64,000 bases of DNA from Lacihabitans sp. CS3-21 (lineage in GTDB: Bacteria; Bacteroidota; Bacteroidia; Cytophagales; Spirosomataceae), in the NCBI RefSeq assembly GCF_024343675.1, contig NZ_RJUD01000013.1:1-64000 (forward strand), written 5' to 3'. The position numbers were made by a program, and so were the translations under genes. This document shows positions 1 to 7,542 of this stretch, one piece after another (within the stretch, counting starts at the first letter, position 1; each line of letters opens with the position of its first letter). The notes under the pieces are model-generated. The model was not told where the DNA came from. It did no database searches and was given only the letters and a program-made list of their open reading frames with translations.

Positions 1-646
1 CAAAGTCATACATGGGATAAATACACCATTTGTTGCCAGTACGGTGGTGTTCCGCAAACTTAATTCTATAAATAATAGGGTCACGCATGAGCATATTGCT
101 AGATGTCATGTCTATTTTTGCTCTTAATACTCTACTTCCTTCAGCAAAATCGCCATTGGCCATTCCATCAAACAGGCTCAAATTTTCTTCTACCGTTCTG
201 TTTCTGTATGGACTTTCATCTCCCGGAGCGTTCGGGGATCCTTTTTGAGTGGCCATTTCCTCAGCAGAGCTGTCATCTACATAGGCTAAGCCTTTGGTAA
301 TGAGTTTTTTTGCATATTTAAAGAGTTGGTCAAAATAGTCAGAAGCATACATTTCGTTGGTCCAGTTAAAACCTAACCACCTCAAATCATTTTTGATAGA
401 ATCTACATATTCTGTGTCTTCGGTTACTGGATTGGTGTCGTCAAAACGAAGATTAGTGCCACCACCATATTTTTGAGCTAGTCCGAAATTTAAACAAATG
501 GATTTAGCATGGCCAATGTGTAAATAGCCATTAGGTTCAGGTGGGAAACGTGTAAGCAACCTGCCATTATGTTTTCCTGATTTTAGATCAGCTTCGACGA
601 TTTCTTCAACGAAATTCAAACTACGTTCTTTAATTGTTTCTGACAT
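1..646 (-). CDS. glnS: Glutaminyl-tRNA synthetase, N-terminal part (cut by window edge)
   Basis: Charges tRNA(Gln) with glutamine in the cytoplasm. The reading frame starts at the ATG at 646 and runs off the left edge, giving about 215 residues. The class I signature is clear: PPEPNG at residues 35-40 followed by HIGH at 43-46, then RFDDTNP at 67-73. PEPNG, rather than the PSPTG of bacterial GluRS, favours GlnRS. The KMSKS loop and anticodon-binding domain lie outside the window. A non-discriminating GluRS is the only real alternative and is unlikely. The gene is monocistronic or first in its unit here; the next gene, on the same strand, ends 175 bases upstream. Confidence 0.93.
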   Translation of the reverse strand, partial: MSETIKERSLNFVEEIVEADLKSGKHNGRLLTRFPPEPNGYLHIGHAKSICLNFGLAQKYGGGTNLRFDDTNPVTEDTEYVDSIKNDLRWLGFNWTNEMYASDYFDQLFKYAKKLITKGLAYVDDSSAEEMATQKGSPNAPGDESPYRNRTVEENLSLFDGMANGDFAEGSRVLRAKIDMTSSNMLMRDPIIYRIKFAEHHRTGNKWCIYPMYDF

Positions 647-820
647 ACTCGATGTTTGTTGTACCAAAAAGCTAATTTATAAAAAGCACTTCTAATATTG
701 TATTTTGAGTTTGGTGTTTTGCAAAGGCAACTTGATTTAATCCTAAAAAATATATTGATTTTATAATTAATCTGAATATCTCTAAAATAAATTAATAATT
801 TTCTAATACATACATTTGTA

Positions 821-1597
821 TCATTTCCCCTGAAAACTGGCTTCTCTTTTTTGTAAAAAGGCCATTACACCCTCTGCAAAATCATGGCTATAACCACATT
901 GGGTTTGGCCTTCTGCTTCAAGGTTAAGGACACCTTCAAGGTCATTTTCAAACGATTTATTTAAGATATTTTTCATCAAGCCAATACTTTTTGTGGCTGA
1001 TTTGGCATAAAAATCTGCCATTTTTTCCACTTCCTCAGTTAAAAACGCTGAATCAACAATTTTGTTTACCAAGCCAAGCTGAAGAGCCTCTTCCATAAAT
1101 ACTTTCCTACCAGTACTACAAAGTTCAAAGGTCTTCAAGGTTCCTATTAATCTAGGTAAAAAATACATAGAACCCGCATCAGGTAGTAAGCCTATTCCAA
1201 CGAAAAGTTCTGTCAAATAGGTGTCTTTGTCTGCAATTATCACATCACATGCCAAAGCAAGTGACATTCCAGCACCAGCAGCCATTCCGTTTAGTTTACA
1301 TATTATGGGCTTTTTCAAAGCCTTCATACCCGTAATTAGTGGGTTATAAGTAGCCTTTAGAACATTGCCAAGGTTCGAGTCTGTTATTCCAGATTTTAAA
1401 TCTGCCCCAGAACAAAAAGCTTTGCCACTTCCACCAGAAAGGATGACTACTCTAATGGATTCATCGTTTTGACAATGGGTTATAGCCTTATTTAGCTCTG
1501 TTAATAGCTTGTTATTGAGTGCATTAAAAACTTCGGGGCGATTGAGGGTAATATAGCACTTACCGTCCTTCACTTCATAGAGGAGCGTGTCAAACAT
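821..1597 (-). CDS. Enoyl-CoA hydratase/isomerase family protein, PaaG-like
   Basis: Crotonase-fold enzyme of 258 residues acting on acyl-CoA thioesters. The oxyanion-hole segments are FCSGADL (61-67) and NGMAAGAGMSLALACD (103-118). The segment GLLPDAGSMYFLPRLIG (136-152) has Asp140 where typical enoyl-CoA hydratases have the second catalytic glutamate. That PDxG arrangement is a feature of PaaG-type isomerases (ring-opening or delta3-delta2 isomerisation), so isomerase is more likely than hydratase. No phenylacetate or beta-oxidation genes adjoin it, so the substrate cannot be set from context. The start is the ATG at 1597 and the length is normal for the family. Confidence 0.85.
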   Translation of the reverse strand: MFDTLLYEVKDGKCYITLNRPEVFNALNNKLLTELNKAITHCQNDESIRVVILSGGSGKAFCSGADLKSGITDSNLGNVLKATYNPLITGMKALKKPIICKLNGMAAGAGMSLALACDVIIADKDTYLTELFVGIGLLPDAGSMYFLPRLIGTLKTFELCSTGRKVFMEEALQLGLVNKIVDSAFLTEEVEKMADFYAKSATKSIGLMKNILNKSFENDLEGVLNLEAEGQTQCGYSHDFAEGVMAFLQKREASFQGK

Positions 1598-1719
1598 TTG
1601 ATTTTTTATTTAATGATGAAAATCAAATTTCGTTAATTTATTCTGAAATCAAAAATTAAGGCAGGGTATTGATGAAATTGTGTTGGTTTTTGGAATTATA
1701 AAGGCAATAGGGTCCTATC

Positions 1720-1738
1720 TGCTAAATTTAATTTAGCA
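1720..1738. repeat. Perfect 8-bp inverted repeat in intergenic DNA
   Basis: TGCTAAAT (1720-1727) and ATTTAGCA (1731-1738) are separated by TTA. The repeat sits just downstream of the small reading frame 1777-1890 (minus strand) and upstream of the crotonase-family gene. No T-run follows on either strand, so it is more likely an operator or a 3' stabilising hairpin than an intrinsic terminator. Confidence 0.35.
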
Positions 1739-1776
1739 CAAAAGCTTACAACATGTTTGAATTTTTTGCTCTTCAA

Positions 1777-1890
1777 TCATTTGTTTACGTATGGTCTTGA
1801 ATAGTTTGACGGTTTGTCTTTTTTACCTAAAGTTAAAACCACTACCCCAACAGCTAAAGCCGCTAATCCGAATAATACTCCCTTTTTCAT
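1777..1890 (-). CDS. Small membrane peptide, 37 residues, unknown function
   Basis: A short frame from ATG at 1890 to TGA at 1777. The product starts MKKGVLFGLAALAVGVVVLT, so about 17 hydrophobic residues follow two lysines. It ends in a polar, lysine-rich tail (GKKDKPSN, then aromatic residues and VNK). The pattern is that of a single-pass inner-membrane peptide with its tail either outside or in the cytoplasm. It is not a shadow of a larger gene, since both strands are otherwise empty here. No lipobox or cleavage site is evident. The family is not recognised. Coding status rests only on composition and isolation. Confidence 0.5.
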   Translation of the reverse strand: MKKGVLFGLAALAVGVVVLTLGKKDKPSNYSRPYVNK

Positions 1891-2105
1891 AATATTTTTG
1901 TGTTTAATTGAACAAATAACGTAATTTCTCCAAAAATTGTTTTAGCAAGTACTTAAAATTTCCTTAAAATCTTATTTTAAGGTCAATTTTCTTTTGATAA
2001 GCTTCAACATGGTTATTTCTTCAAATATTAAACCAAACTATCAAAATAGTATAATTTTTTTATTAAAAGGTTTATATTTTATATTAAGAAAAATTTAAGT
2101 TAGTT

Positions 2106-3056
2106 TTGTTTGTATTTAAACCATATAATTTGGAAAACAAAATAGGTACAGTTTTTAGGTCGACGGGCAGTTGGTATGAGGTGCGAGATGAACAAAATGC
2201 CCAGTTTTCATGTCGCTTGAAAGGGAAGTTTAAAATCAAAGATTTGAAAGTTACCAACCCACTTTCGGTAGGTGACAAAGTAGTTTTTGATTTAGAGGAC
2301 GAAAATATTGGTATCATAAAGGAGATTCTCCCACGCAAAAACTACATTGTCAGGAAGTCTGTACACAAAACAGCACATGGTCATCTTTTGGCTTCGAATA
2401 TTGATCAGTTGGTTTTAATTGTAACTTTGGCTAGTCCTAAAACTTCTTTGGGTTTTATTGATAGATTTTTGGTTACGGCCGAGACTTTTAGAATTCCAGT
2501 TCTAATTGTATTTAATAAATTTGACCTTTTGAACAAAAAAGGCGTCATTTTTCAGGATGCATTGATGGACTTGTACACGCACTTGGGTTATGACTGTGTT
2601 TCCACTTCAACGCTGACTAAAAAAGGCATAGACGAATTTCTTGCAAAATTGGCCAACAAAATTTCTTTGATTTCTGGACATTCTGGTGTGGGAAAATCTA
2701 CCCTCATCAATATTTTAGATCCAGATTTGGATTTGGCTACTAACGAAATTTCTGATTTTTCTAGCAAAGGTGTACATACTACTACTTTTGCAGAGATGTT
2801 TGAGTTGCCCAACAAAACTTTCATTATTGACTCTCCAGGTATTAAAGAGCTAGGTTTGGTGGACATTGATAATCAAGAACTCGCTCATTATTTTCCTGAA
2901 TTCAGAGATTTACTCGGTCAATGTAAATTTCATAACTGCCTACATATCAACGAGCCTAAGTGTGCCGTAAAAGATGCTGTGGAGGCTGGAGAAATATCTG
3001 AAAGTCGCTATATGAGCTATTTGAGTATGTTCGAAAATGACGATAATAGGCGTTAA
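2106..3056 (+). CDS. rsgA: Ribosome small subunit-dependent GTPase RsgA
   Basis: Circularly permuted GTPase that assists late 30S subunit maturation. The N-terminal OB-fold (about 1-80) precedes the GTPase motifs in permuted order: NKFD (G4) at 137-140, GHSGVGKS (G1) at 191-198 and DSPG (G3) at 242-245. The C-terminal zinc knuckle has Cys273, Cys278, His280 and Cys286. All are intact and the length of about 316 is typical. The start is uncertain: there is no ATG between the in-frame stop at 2085-2087 and the conserved domain, so initiation must be at TTG, either 2106 or 2130 (before ENKIGTV). Confidence 0.95.
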   Translation: MFVFKPYNLENKIGTVFRSTGSWYEVRDEQNAQFSCRLKGKFKIKDLKVTNPLSVGDKVVFDLEDENIGIIKEILPRKNYIVRKSVHKTAHGHLLASNIDQLVLIVTLASPKTSLGFIDRFLVTAETFRIPVLIVFNKFDLLNKKGVIFQDALMDLYTHLGYDCVSTSTLTKKGIDEFLAKLANKISLISGHSGVGKSTLINILDPDLDLATNEISDFSSKGVHTTTFAEMFELPNKTFIIDSPGIKELGLVDIDNQELAHYFPEFRDLLGQCKFHNCLHINEPKCAVKDAVEAGEISESRYMSYLSMFENDDNRR

Positions 3057-3125
3057 TAATGCTCAGTCGCTGAATTGATAGAGAATCTTAACAATTTATT
3101 GACAAAAAAATAAGATTAATAATTA

Positions 3126-3154
3126 TTGTAAGATTAGAATTCATTCTATATTTG
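3126..3154 (+). promoter_or_regulatory. Bacteroidota-type promoter of the acetyltransferase leader
   Basis: TTG at 3126-3128 and TATATTTG at 3147-3154 are 18 bases apart. This matches the known Bacteroidota sigma-A pattern of TTG, about 19 bases, then TAnnTTTG. Transcription would begin near 3161, leaving about 180 bases of leader before the acetyltransferase start. Confidence 0.65.
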
Positions 3155-3172
3155 TATCGACTAAAACAAAGA

Positions 3173-3238
3173 ATGGTAAAGATTAACCTTCCCATATCAC
3201 CCTTCCGACGAATGCGGTCCGCAAGGACCCAAGCATGA
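3173..3238 (+). CDS. Candidate leader peptide 1, arginine-rich (21 residues)
   Basis: Tiny frame beginning about 12 bases after the predicted transcription start and ending in TGA at 3236-3238. Its second half carries four arginines within seven codons, CGA-CGA-ATG-CGG-TCC-GCA-AGG (3206-3226), and ends RMRSARTQA. These are minority arginine codons compared with the AGA and CGT seen in neighbouring genes. The codons overlap the hairpin GGTCC-GCAA-GGACC. The stop overlaps the start of the next tiny frame (ATGA). The role proposed is ribosome stalling when charged tRNA(Arg) is short. This is inference; translation is unproven. Confidence 0.4.
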   Translation: MVKINLPISPFRRMRSARTQA

Positions 3239-3334
3239 GGCATTTTGCTTATAAGCGAATCGCCCTTATTCTTTATCTTATTTTTCATCTTTAACAATCG
3301 CGGATACACCGTCTCCTATTAAGGGTTTAACCCT
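3216..3334 (+). promoter_or_regulatory. Structured leader with alternative hairpins (candidate attenuator)
   Basis: Consecutive stems can be drawn by eye: GGTCC/GGACC closing a GCAA tetraloop (3216-3229), AAGCA/TGCTT (3231-3250), ATAAG/CTTAT (3251-3269) and AGGGT/ACCCT (3322-3334), the last ending six bases before the acetyltransferase ATG. GGACCC (3225-3230) can also pair with GGGTTT (3323-3328, two G-U pairs), which excludes both the first and last stems. This is the logic of an attenuator acting on translation initiation. No known riboswitch class was recognised. No folding program was run. Confidence 0.4.
3235..3294 (+). CDS. Candidate leader peptide 2, hydrophobic (19 residues)
   Basis: Starts at the ATG whose last two bases belong to the TGA of leader peptide 1 and ends in TAA at 3292-3294. 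The product MRHFAYKRIALILYLIFHL is basic then strongly hydrophobic. The 4-base ATGA overlap is the usual sign of translational coupling, and it makes chance less likely than for either frame alone. The 45 bases between this stop and the acetyltransferase start hold the last hairpin of the leader. Function unknown; translation unproven. Confidence 0.35.
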   Translation: MRHFAYKRIALILYLIFHL

Positions 3335-3339
3335 GTCAA

Positions 3340-4080
3340 ATGACGATGAGTACAATAGAAAAAAGTATTATTGGCAATTATATAGTTCAGGTAGCCGACC
3401 AAAATCACCTCAACTACGCAGAACAGATATGTTCTGAAATGGAACTTAGTGCAAAAGCCCGTGGAACAGGTATAGCTAAGCGTTCGCCCGAGTATATCCG
3501 TCTAAAAATGATGGAGGACAAAGCCGTAATAGCCACCACTTTAGATGGTGAGTGGGTAGGTTTTTGTTATGTAGAAACTTGGGAACACGGTAAATTTGTG
3601 GCCAATTCGGGTCTGATTGTTCATCCAAATCACAGGAAAAGTGGAATTGCAACTTCCATCAAGGCAAAAGCATTTAATCTTTCGAGAACAAAATATCCAG
3701 ATGCGAAAATCATTGGACTTACAACCAGTTTGGCTGTAATGAAAATCAATTCGGAGTTGGGTTATTTGCCTGTTCCTTTTTCTGAGTTGCCTAAAGACGA
3801 TGAATTTTGGAAGGGCTGTTCAAGCTGCGTGAATTTTGATATTTTAAATCGTACCAATAGAGCACATTGTTTGTGTACAGGTATGAAATACGATGCAGAT
3901 GAAGTAAGAACAGTAATAACAGAAGGGAAAAAACCTGAGTTTTGGGATTTTATTACGGAATCAAGCCTTTATGAAAAGTGGATGAGTTTAAAACAAAGAA
4001 TTTTGCTTAGAAGAGAGGAAAAAAGTAAAAAAAAAGCTCAGCCCAGTCGAGTGAAATCAGCGGAACTCATAGAGCAGTAA
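3340..4080 (+). CDS. GNAT acetyltransferase of the Bacteroidota arginine-cluster type
   Basis: GNAT-fold protein of 246 residues. The acetyl-CoA-binding segment is visible around residues 85-115 (SGLIVHPNHRKSGIATSIKA). A cysteine-bearing tail follows (GCSSCVNFD, HCLCTG). In many Bacteroidota a protein of this type opens the arginine operon, next to argG, and is thought to act in acetylglutamate or arginine synthesis. Here no arg gene follows; a terminator and a DMT exporter do. The start is the ATG at 3340, with a second possible ATG at 3346. Regulation by the leader upstream is likely. Function by family likeness only. Confidence 0.75.
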   Translation: MTMSTIEKSIIGNYIVQVADQNHLNYAEQICSEMELSAKARGTGIAKRSPEYIRLKMMEDKAVIATTLDGEWVGFCYVETWEHGKFVANSGLIVHPNHRKSGIATSIKAKAFNLSRTKYPDAKIIGLTTSLAVMKINSELGYLPVPFSELPKDDEFWKGCSSCVNFDILNRTNRAHCLCTGMKYDADEVRTVITEGKKPEFWDFITESSLYEKWMSLKQRILLRREEKSKKKAQPSRVKSAELIEQ

Positions 4081-4104
4081 AAAATATTAAAGGACGTATA
4101 GAAT

Positions 4105-4136
4105 AAAACCCGCCAGTTGGTGGGTTTTTCTTTTTT
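4105..4136 (+). terminator. Intrinsic terminator after the acetyltransferase
   Basis: AACCCGCCA (4107-4115) pairs with TGGTGGGTT (4118-4126), with one G-U, followed by a run of T to 4136. It covers the spurious TTG extension of the next frame, supporting the later ATG start of that gene. Confidence 0.8.
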
Positions 4137-4143
4137 AGGAATT

Positions 4144-5010
4144 ATGAGGGATTATCTAAAATTACATGTTTTGGTTTTGCTATTGAGTTTTACTGGGATT
4201 CTTGGCAAACTCATAGAAGCCAGTACAATTGCGGTGGTTTTTTATAGAACATTAGTGGCCGCAGTAGCCTTGTTTCTGATTTTGTTTTTGAGAAAAGTTA
4301 ATCTAAAGGTTAGTCTAAGAGAATTCGGACTGTTGCTTTTTGTAGGCTTGCTTTTGGGTTTACATTGGTTATGTTTTTTTGGCTCTGCTAAGGTTTCTAC
4401 GGTAGCCATCAGTTTGGTTACTTTTTCTACCACCTCATTCTTTACGAGTTTATTAGAGCCAGTTTTGGGTAAAAAGCAGATAGATTTTAAAGAAATACTA
4501 CTGGGTTTGTTGGCGGTGGTTGGCGTGGCCATCATGTTTAGTTTCGAGACTCATTATCTTTCTGGAATTCTAATTGGACTTCTAGGAGCATTTTTATGTG
4601 CGGCTTTCACGATTTTTAATTCAAAGCTCACGCACAGGTTTGATAGTCAACTCATTAGTTTTTATGAGCTGGGTTCGGCATTTTTGGTTTGTTTGGTGGT
4701 TTATTTGGCCTTTTTCGAAAAGAAAGATTTGGCAATGACACAGCAAGACTGGGTTTGGTTGTTGGTCTTGGCCTTGGTTTGTACGGTTATCCCACACGCA
4801 CAAATGATAAAAATTATGAAGAAGATATCAGTTTTTACAGTTAACCTAAGTCTGAATTTAGAACCTGTTTATGGAGTTGTGTTGGCTTTTTTTATTTTTG
4901 GAGAAAGTGAGCGGATGTCAACACAGTTTTATTTGGGAGGTATTTTAGTGTTACTTTCTGTTTTTATTCAACCTTTATTTTTGAAAAGAAATTCAAGTGT
5001 AACTATTTGA
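4144..5010 (+). CDS. EamA/DMT-superfamily transporter
   Basis: Inner-membrane protein of 288 residues with about ten hydrophobic spans in two EamA repeats. The second repeat ends with LNLEPVYGVVLAFFIFGE, the typical signature (SLxPVxxxLxxxxxLGE). Family members export amino acids, metabolites or drugs; the substrate cannot be read from sequence. The frame opens at a TTG inside a terminator, so the ATG at 4144 (MRDYLKLHVLVLLL) is preferred. Its stop overlaps the end of the convergent GH25 gene by eight bases. Confidence 0.85.
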   Translation: MRDYLKLHVLVLLLSFTGILGKLIEASTIAVVFYRTLVAAVALFLILFLRKVNLKVSLREFGLLLFVGLLLGLHWLCFFGSAKVSTVAISLVTFSTTSFFTSLLEPVLGKKQIDFKEILLGLLAVVGVAIMFSFETHYLSGILIGLLGAFLCAAFTIFNSKLTHRFDSQLISFYELGSAFLVCLVVYLAFFEKKDLAMTQQDWVWLLVLALVCTVIPHAQMIKIMKKISVFTVNLSLNLEPVYGVVLAFFIFGESERMSTQFYLGGILVLLSVFIQPLFLKRNSSVTI

Positions 5011-5791
5011 TTTTGAGTTCTTCAAATTCTTCTTTTGAGCCATTAAATACATTGAAATCTACCTTTCCTTTTATGCCATTTACGGTCGCTTCTTCACTTA
5101 GCTGCCAAAAAGTCCAAGCTTTGTTAATATTTGGTTCACGAAGTTTGGTGTAATGAGCTATCCAAACGGGGTAACTTTCAAAATAACCTTCCAAATGATT
5201 TTTGTAAAAATCTACGTTGGTGTAAATAATTGGTTTTACCTTATATCTTCTTTCTATTAACCTCAACCAAGTTTTTAGGTTTTTTCTGATTTTGACACTA
5301 GATTGATGATATTCCTTCTCGATATCCACCACCGGTGGCAGATCACCTCTTTTGATTTGAACCACTTTACTAAAAATGTCGGCTTGCTGAACGGGGTCCT
5401 TACTGGCTACAAAAAAGTGGTAAGCTCCAACAGGAACATCTGCTTTTCTTGCCCTGATTCTGTTCTGAAAATATTGTAAATCAATGGTTTGAGTACCTTG
5501 TGTGGCTTTTAGAAAAGCAAAGTCTATGCTCACACCTTCAATATTCATGTCTTTAACCGACTTCCAGTTGATAATCTGTTGATATCGGGATACATCGATA
5601 CCATGCACTTCATAATGATCAGGAATATAAATGCCGAATGCTTTGTATTTTATCAAACCTGCCTTGAATTCCTTGTAAGCGTAGTAACAAACATAAAGCA
5701 AAATTGGGCTCAATACAATGAGCAGCAATTTTAGCCATTTCTTTGTTTGAGGCTTAAGTTTATATTTGGCTTTATTGTATCTTTTTGCCAA
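5003..5791 (-). CDS. Glycoside hydrolase family 25 (lysozyme-type muramidase)
   Basis: Membrane-anchored peptidoglycan hydrolase of 262 residues. A basic N-terminus and one transmembrane span (about 19-38) precede the GH25 barrel. Family landmarks are DVSRYQ (66-71), FLKATQGT (93-100), GAYHFF (122-127) and the catalytic PVVDIE (153-158, Asp156 and Glu158). Role: cleavage of the MurNAc-GlcNAc bond in cell-wall turnover or prey/competitor lysis. No ATG is available; the start is a TTG at 5791, only about 20 bases after the terminator of rpmE2, and no separate promoter was found. Expression by read-through is possible. Confidence 0.88.
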   Translation of the reverse strand: MAKRYNKAKYKLKPQTKKWLKLLLIVLSPILLYVCYYAYKEFKAGLIKYKAFGIYIPDHYEVHGIDVSRYQQIINWKSVKDMNIEGVSIDFAFLKATQGTQTIDLQYFQNRIRARKADVPVGAYHFFVASKDPVQQADIFSKVVQIKRGDLPPVVDIEKEYHQSSVKIRKNLKTWLRLIERRYKVKPIIYTNVDFYKNHLEGYFESYPVWIAHYTKLREPNINKAWTFWQLSEEATVNGIKGKVDFNVFNGSKEEFEELKIK

Positions 5792-5812
5792 TGGAATAGG
5801 AGTTTTCTCAAT

Positions 5813-5847
5813 AAAAAAGCCTTTTCGAATTTTCGAAAAGGCTTTTT
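5813..5847 (-). terminator. Intrinsic terminator of rpmE2
   Basis: A 16-bp perfect stem: AAAAAGCCTTTTCGAA (5814-5829) and its complement (5832-5847), with A/T runs on both sides so it can work in either direction. It lies 18 bases after the rpmE2 stop. Confidence 0.85.
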
Positions 5848-5865
5848 AGAAGGTTTTTGAACGAA

Positions 5866-6111
5866 TTATTTTTTGCCGTAACGTTTGTTGAATTTATCAA
5901 CACGTCCTGTAGTATCTAACAATACGTTTTTACCTGTATAGAAAGGGTGAGACTTCGAGCTAACCTCGACTTTACAAACTGGATACTCTTTGCCATCTTC
6001 GAAAACGATTGTTTCCTTAGTGTCTACACATGAACGGCTCAAGAATTTTTCGTCTGAAGTCAAGTCCCAGAATACTACTTCTCTATAATTTGGATGAATA
6101 TCTTTTTTCAT
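5866..6111 (-). CDS. rpmE2: 50S ribosomal protein L31, type B
   Basis: Large-subunit ribosomal protein of 81 residues. [16 protein letters not shown] at the start, SRSCVDT, and [11 protein letters not shown] leading to [12 protein letters not shown] at the end are the L31 family pattern. The zinc-binding CxxC pair of type A L31 is missing, which makes this the zinc-free type B. In many bacteria the type B copy is derepressed by zinc limitation through Zur; no Zur box could be identified here. Bacteroidota often carry only type B. It has a strong promoter at 6152-6182 and its own terminator. Confidence 0.95.
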   Translation of the reverse strand: MKKDIHPNYREVVFWDLTSDEKFLSRSCVDTKETIVFEDGKEYPVCKVEVSSKSHPFYTGKNVLLDTTGRVDKFNKRYGKK

Positions 6112-6151
6112 TTCTCTATTGATTAAATCTAATTATTCCTCGATTGGGCTG

Positions 6152-6182
6152 CAAAATTAGGAGTTTTTATTTTGAAAACCAA
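6152..6182 (-). promoter_or_regulatory. Promoter of rpmE2
   Basis: Read on the minus strand: TTG (6182-6180), 20 bases, then TAATTTTG (6159-6152). It fits the Bacteroidota promoter pattern closely and lies about 40 bases before the rpmE2 start. Confidence 0.65.
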
Positions 6183-6188
6183 TATTTT

Positions 6189-7271
6189 CTAAAACTTTTC
6201 AACTTCTTTTAATAAATTATCTATTTGTTCGGCACTATTAGCAATGAAATTTGAGATTCTAATTTGAGAATCCTTGCCCGGTCCATAGCCTGAGCCAATT
6301 ATCATATTCTTTCCTTTCAAATAATTAATGATTTCAGAAGAAGGCTTTTCGGTGTTTATAACCGCCACAGTTCTCGATCTTTGCTCGCTTTCACTCACAG
6401 ATAAACTGTATCCAGCTTTGTTTTCAAAATATTTATAAAGCTTTTTGGCTTTTTCGTCCGTTTCTTTTCTGATTTTTTCTATACCTATTTTATTCATGTC
6501 CTCAGCTATTTTACCAAGAATAAAAATCCCCATTACGTTCGGTGTTGCTGGGTTTTGGTATTCTTTGGCAAATTTCCAAAGGGTGGGTAAGTCATGGTGA
6601 GCTCCTATGTTTATTCCTTTGGTCTTGAGTTGTTTAGCTTTTTCAAGGCATCTTTCATTGGCTATCCAAACGCCCAATCCGGCGGGCATTCCGAAACTTT
6701 TTTGAACCGAAAAAAACGCAGTATCTACAACCGAAAAATCCAGATTTGGAATCGGTGCAGACGAAACCATGTCCACTGCAATCAATTTGTCGTTATTGCT
6801 TCGTTTGAGTTTATGAATGTCTGCCTCACGCATTTGCACGCCTGTGGAAGTCTCGTTTTGGGTAGTACAAATCAACTCTGCAAACTCAGGAACCACAATT
6901 TCTCCATAAGAAAAACCTTGACCCAAAGGTTTTTCAAAACACGTGGCGTGTTTTTGAAGCATTTGAGCATATTGGTGGAACTTTGCTGAAAATGAGCCAT
7001 TTACCAAATGAAAAGACTCGTGTTCTACTGTGCTGAGTACTAATTTTTCCCAAATTTCAGAAGCTGAGCCTGTAAACATGATGGCATTTTCGGTAGGAAT
7101 ATTCATTAATATCCTAAGTTGTTCATCGGTATGTTGATAGATTTTTTTGAATTGACCACTTCTGTGCGAAATCGAACCGATTTGCAAATCCACAAACTCC
7201 TGCAAATATGCTTCAAACTTTGGATATAATTCAGCTGGGCCAGCTGTAAAGTAAACTTGAGGTCTAGACAT
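6189..7271 (-). CDS. Class V aminotransferase, SerC/AGAT-like
   Basis: PLP-dependent fold-type I enzyme of 360 residues. Landmarks: FTAGPAELYP (8-17), SHRSGQF (35-41), FTGSASEIWEK (66-76), CTTQNETSTG (135-144), AVDMVSSAP with Asp167 to the pyridine nitrogen, and SVQKSFGMPAG with Lys191 as the Schiff-base lysine. The pattern is near phosphoserine aminotransferase (SerC) and alanine-glyoxylate aminotransferase, but the opening lacks the usual SerC FSAGPS form. No serA is next to it. Serine synthesis is plausible, not proven. Two -7 boxes lie just upstream. Confidence 0.82.
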   Translation of the reverse strand: MSRPQVYFTAGPAELYPKFEAYLQEFVDLQIGSISHRSGQFKKIYQHTDEQLRILMNIPTENAIMFTGSASEIWEKLVLSTVEHESFHLVNGSFSAKFHQYAQMLQKHATCFEKPLGQGFSYGEIVVPEFAELICTTQNETSTGVQMREADIHKLKRSNNDKLIAVDMVSSAPIPNLDFSVVDTAFFSVQKSFGMPAGLGVWIANERCLEKAKQLKTKGINIGAHHDLPTLWKFAKEYQNPATPNVMGIFILGKIAEDMNKIGIEKIRKETDEKAKKLYKYFENKAGYSLSVSESEQRSRTVAVINTEKPSSEIINYLKGKNMIIGSGYGPGKDSQIRISNFIANSAEQIDNLLKEVEKF

Positions 7272-7290
7272 ACGTATTTTTATTGAACTG

Positions 7291-7309
7291 CAAATTTAGA
7301 CCAAAAATA
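7291..7309 (-). promoter_or_regulatory. Tandem -7 boxes for the class V aminotransferase
   Basis: On the minus strand, TATTTTTG (7309-7302) and TAAATTTG (7298-7291) both fit TAnnTTTG and lie 20-40 bases before the start. No TTG was found at the expected distance, so only the -7 element is supported. Confidence 0.4.
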
Positions 7310-7494
7310 TCATTAGACATTCTGACGAAAATAAATTTTGTAAAATAGGTAGGTCAAGCATCAAAAAAACTATCAGAATAGGTTTGAGGAGGGTTGGAAA
7401 TAGTTGGAATGGTCATCCGATGGAGCAAAATTTAATTGGAATCGATTTTCTTTGAGTTTTTTGCGTTTAAGTACCATTCTCGTTTTTTGACTTA

Positions 7495-7525
7495 TTGTTA
7501 TTTCATTATTATGGTTGTATTTTTG
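7495..7525 (+). promoter_or_regulatory. Promoter of panD
   Basis: TTG at 7495-7497, 20 bases, then TATTTTTG at 7518-7525. Transcription would start near 7532, about ten bases before the panD ATG, so the leader is very short. This also rules out the longer frame that opens at 7495. Confidence 0.6.
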
Positions 7526-7542
7526 CAAAAAAAATAGGTTGG

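Noticed and set aside
103-300. Plus-strand frame of 65 codons
   Set aside because: It lies wholly opposite the glnS frame, whose motifs are clear; composition is that of an antisense shadow.
3088-3309. Minus-strand frame of 73 codons over the leader region
   Set aside because: No family likeness, and it overlaps the plus-strand promoter and hairpins. The plus-strand reading explains the region better.
6594-6989. 131-codon plus-strand frame opposite the class V aminotransferase
   Set aside because: Shadow of conserved coding sequence; amino acid content is unlike a real protein.
7272-7494. tRNA or small RNA in the gap before panD
   Set aside because: No cloverleaf, no tetraloop-closed stems; only promoter elements could be supported.
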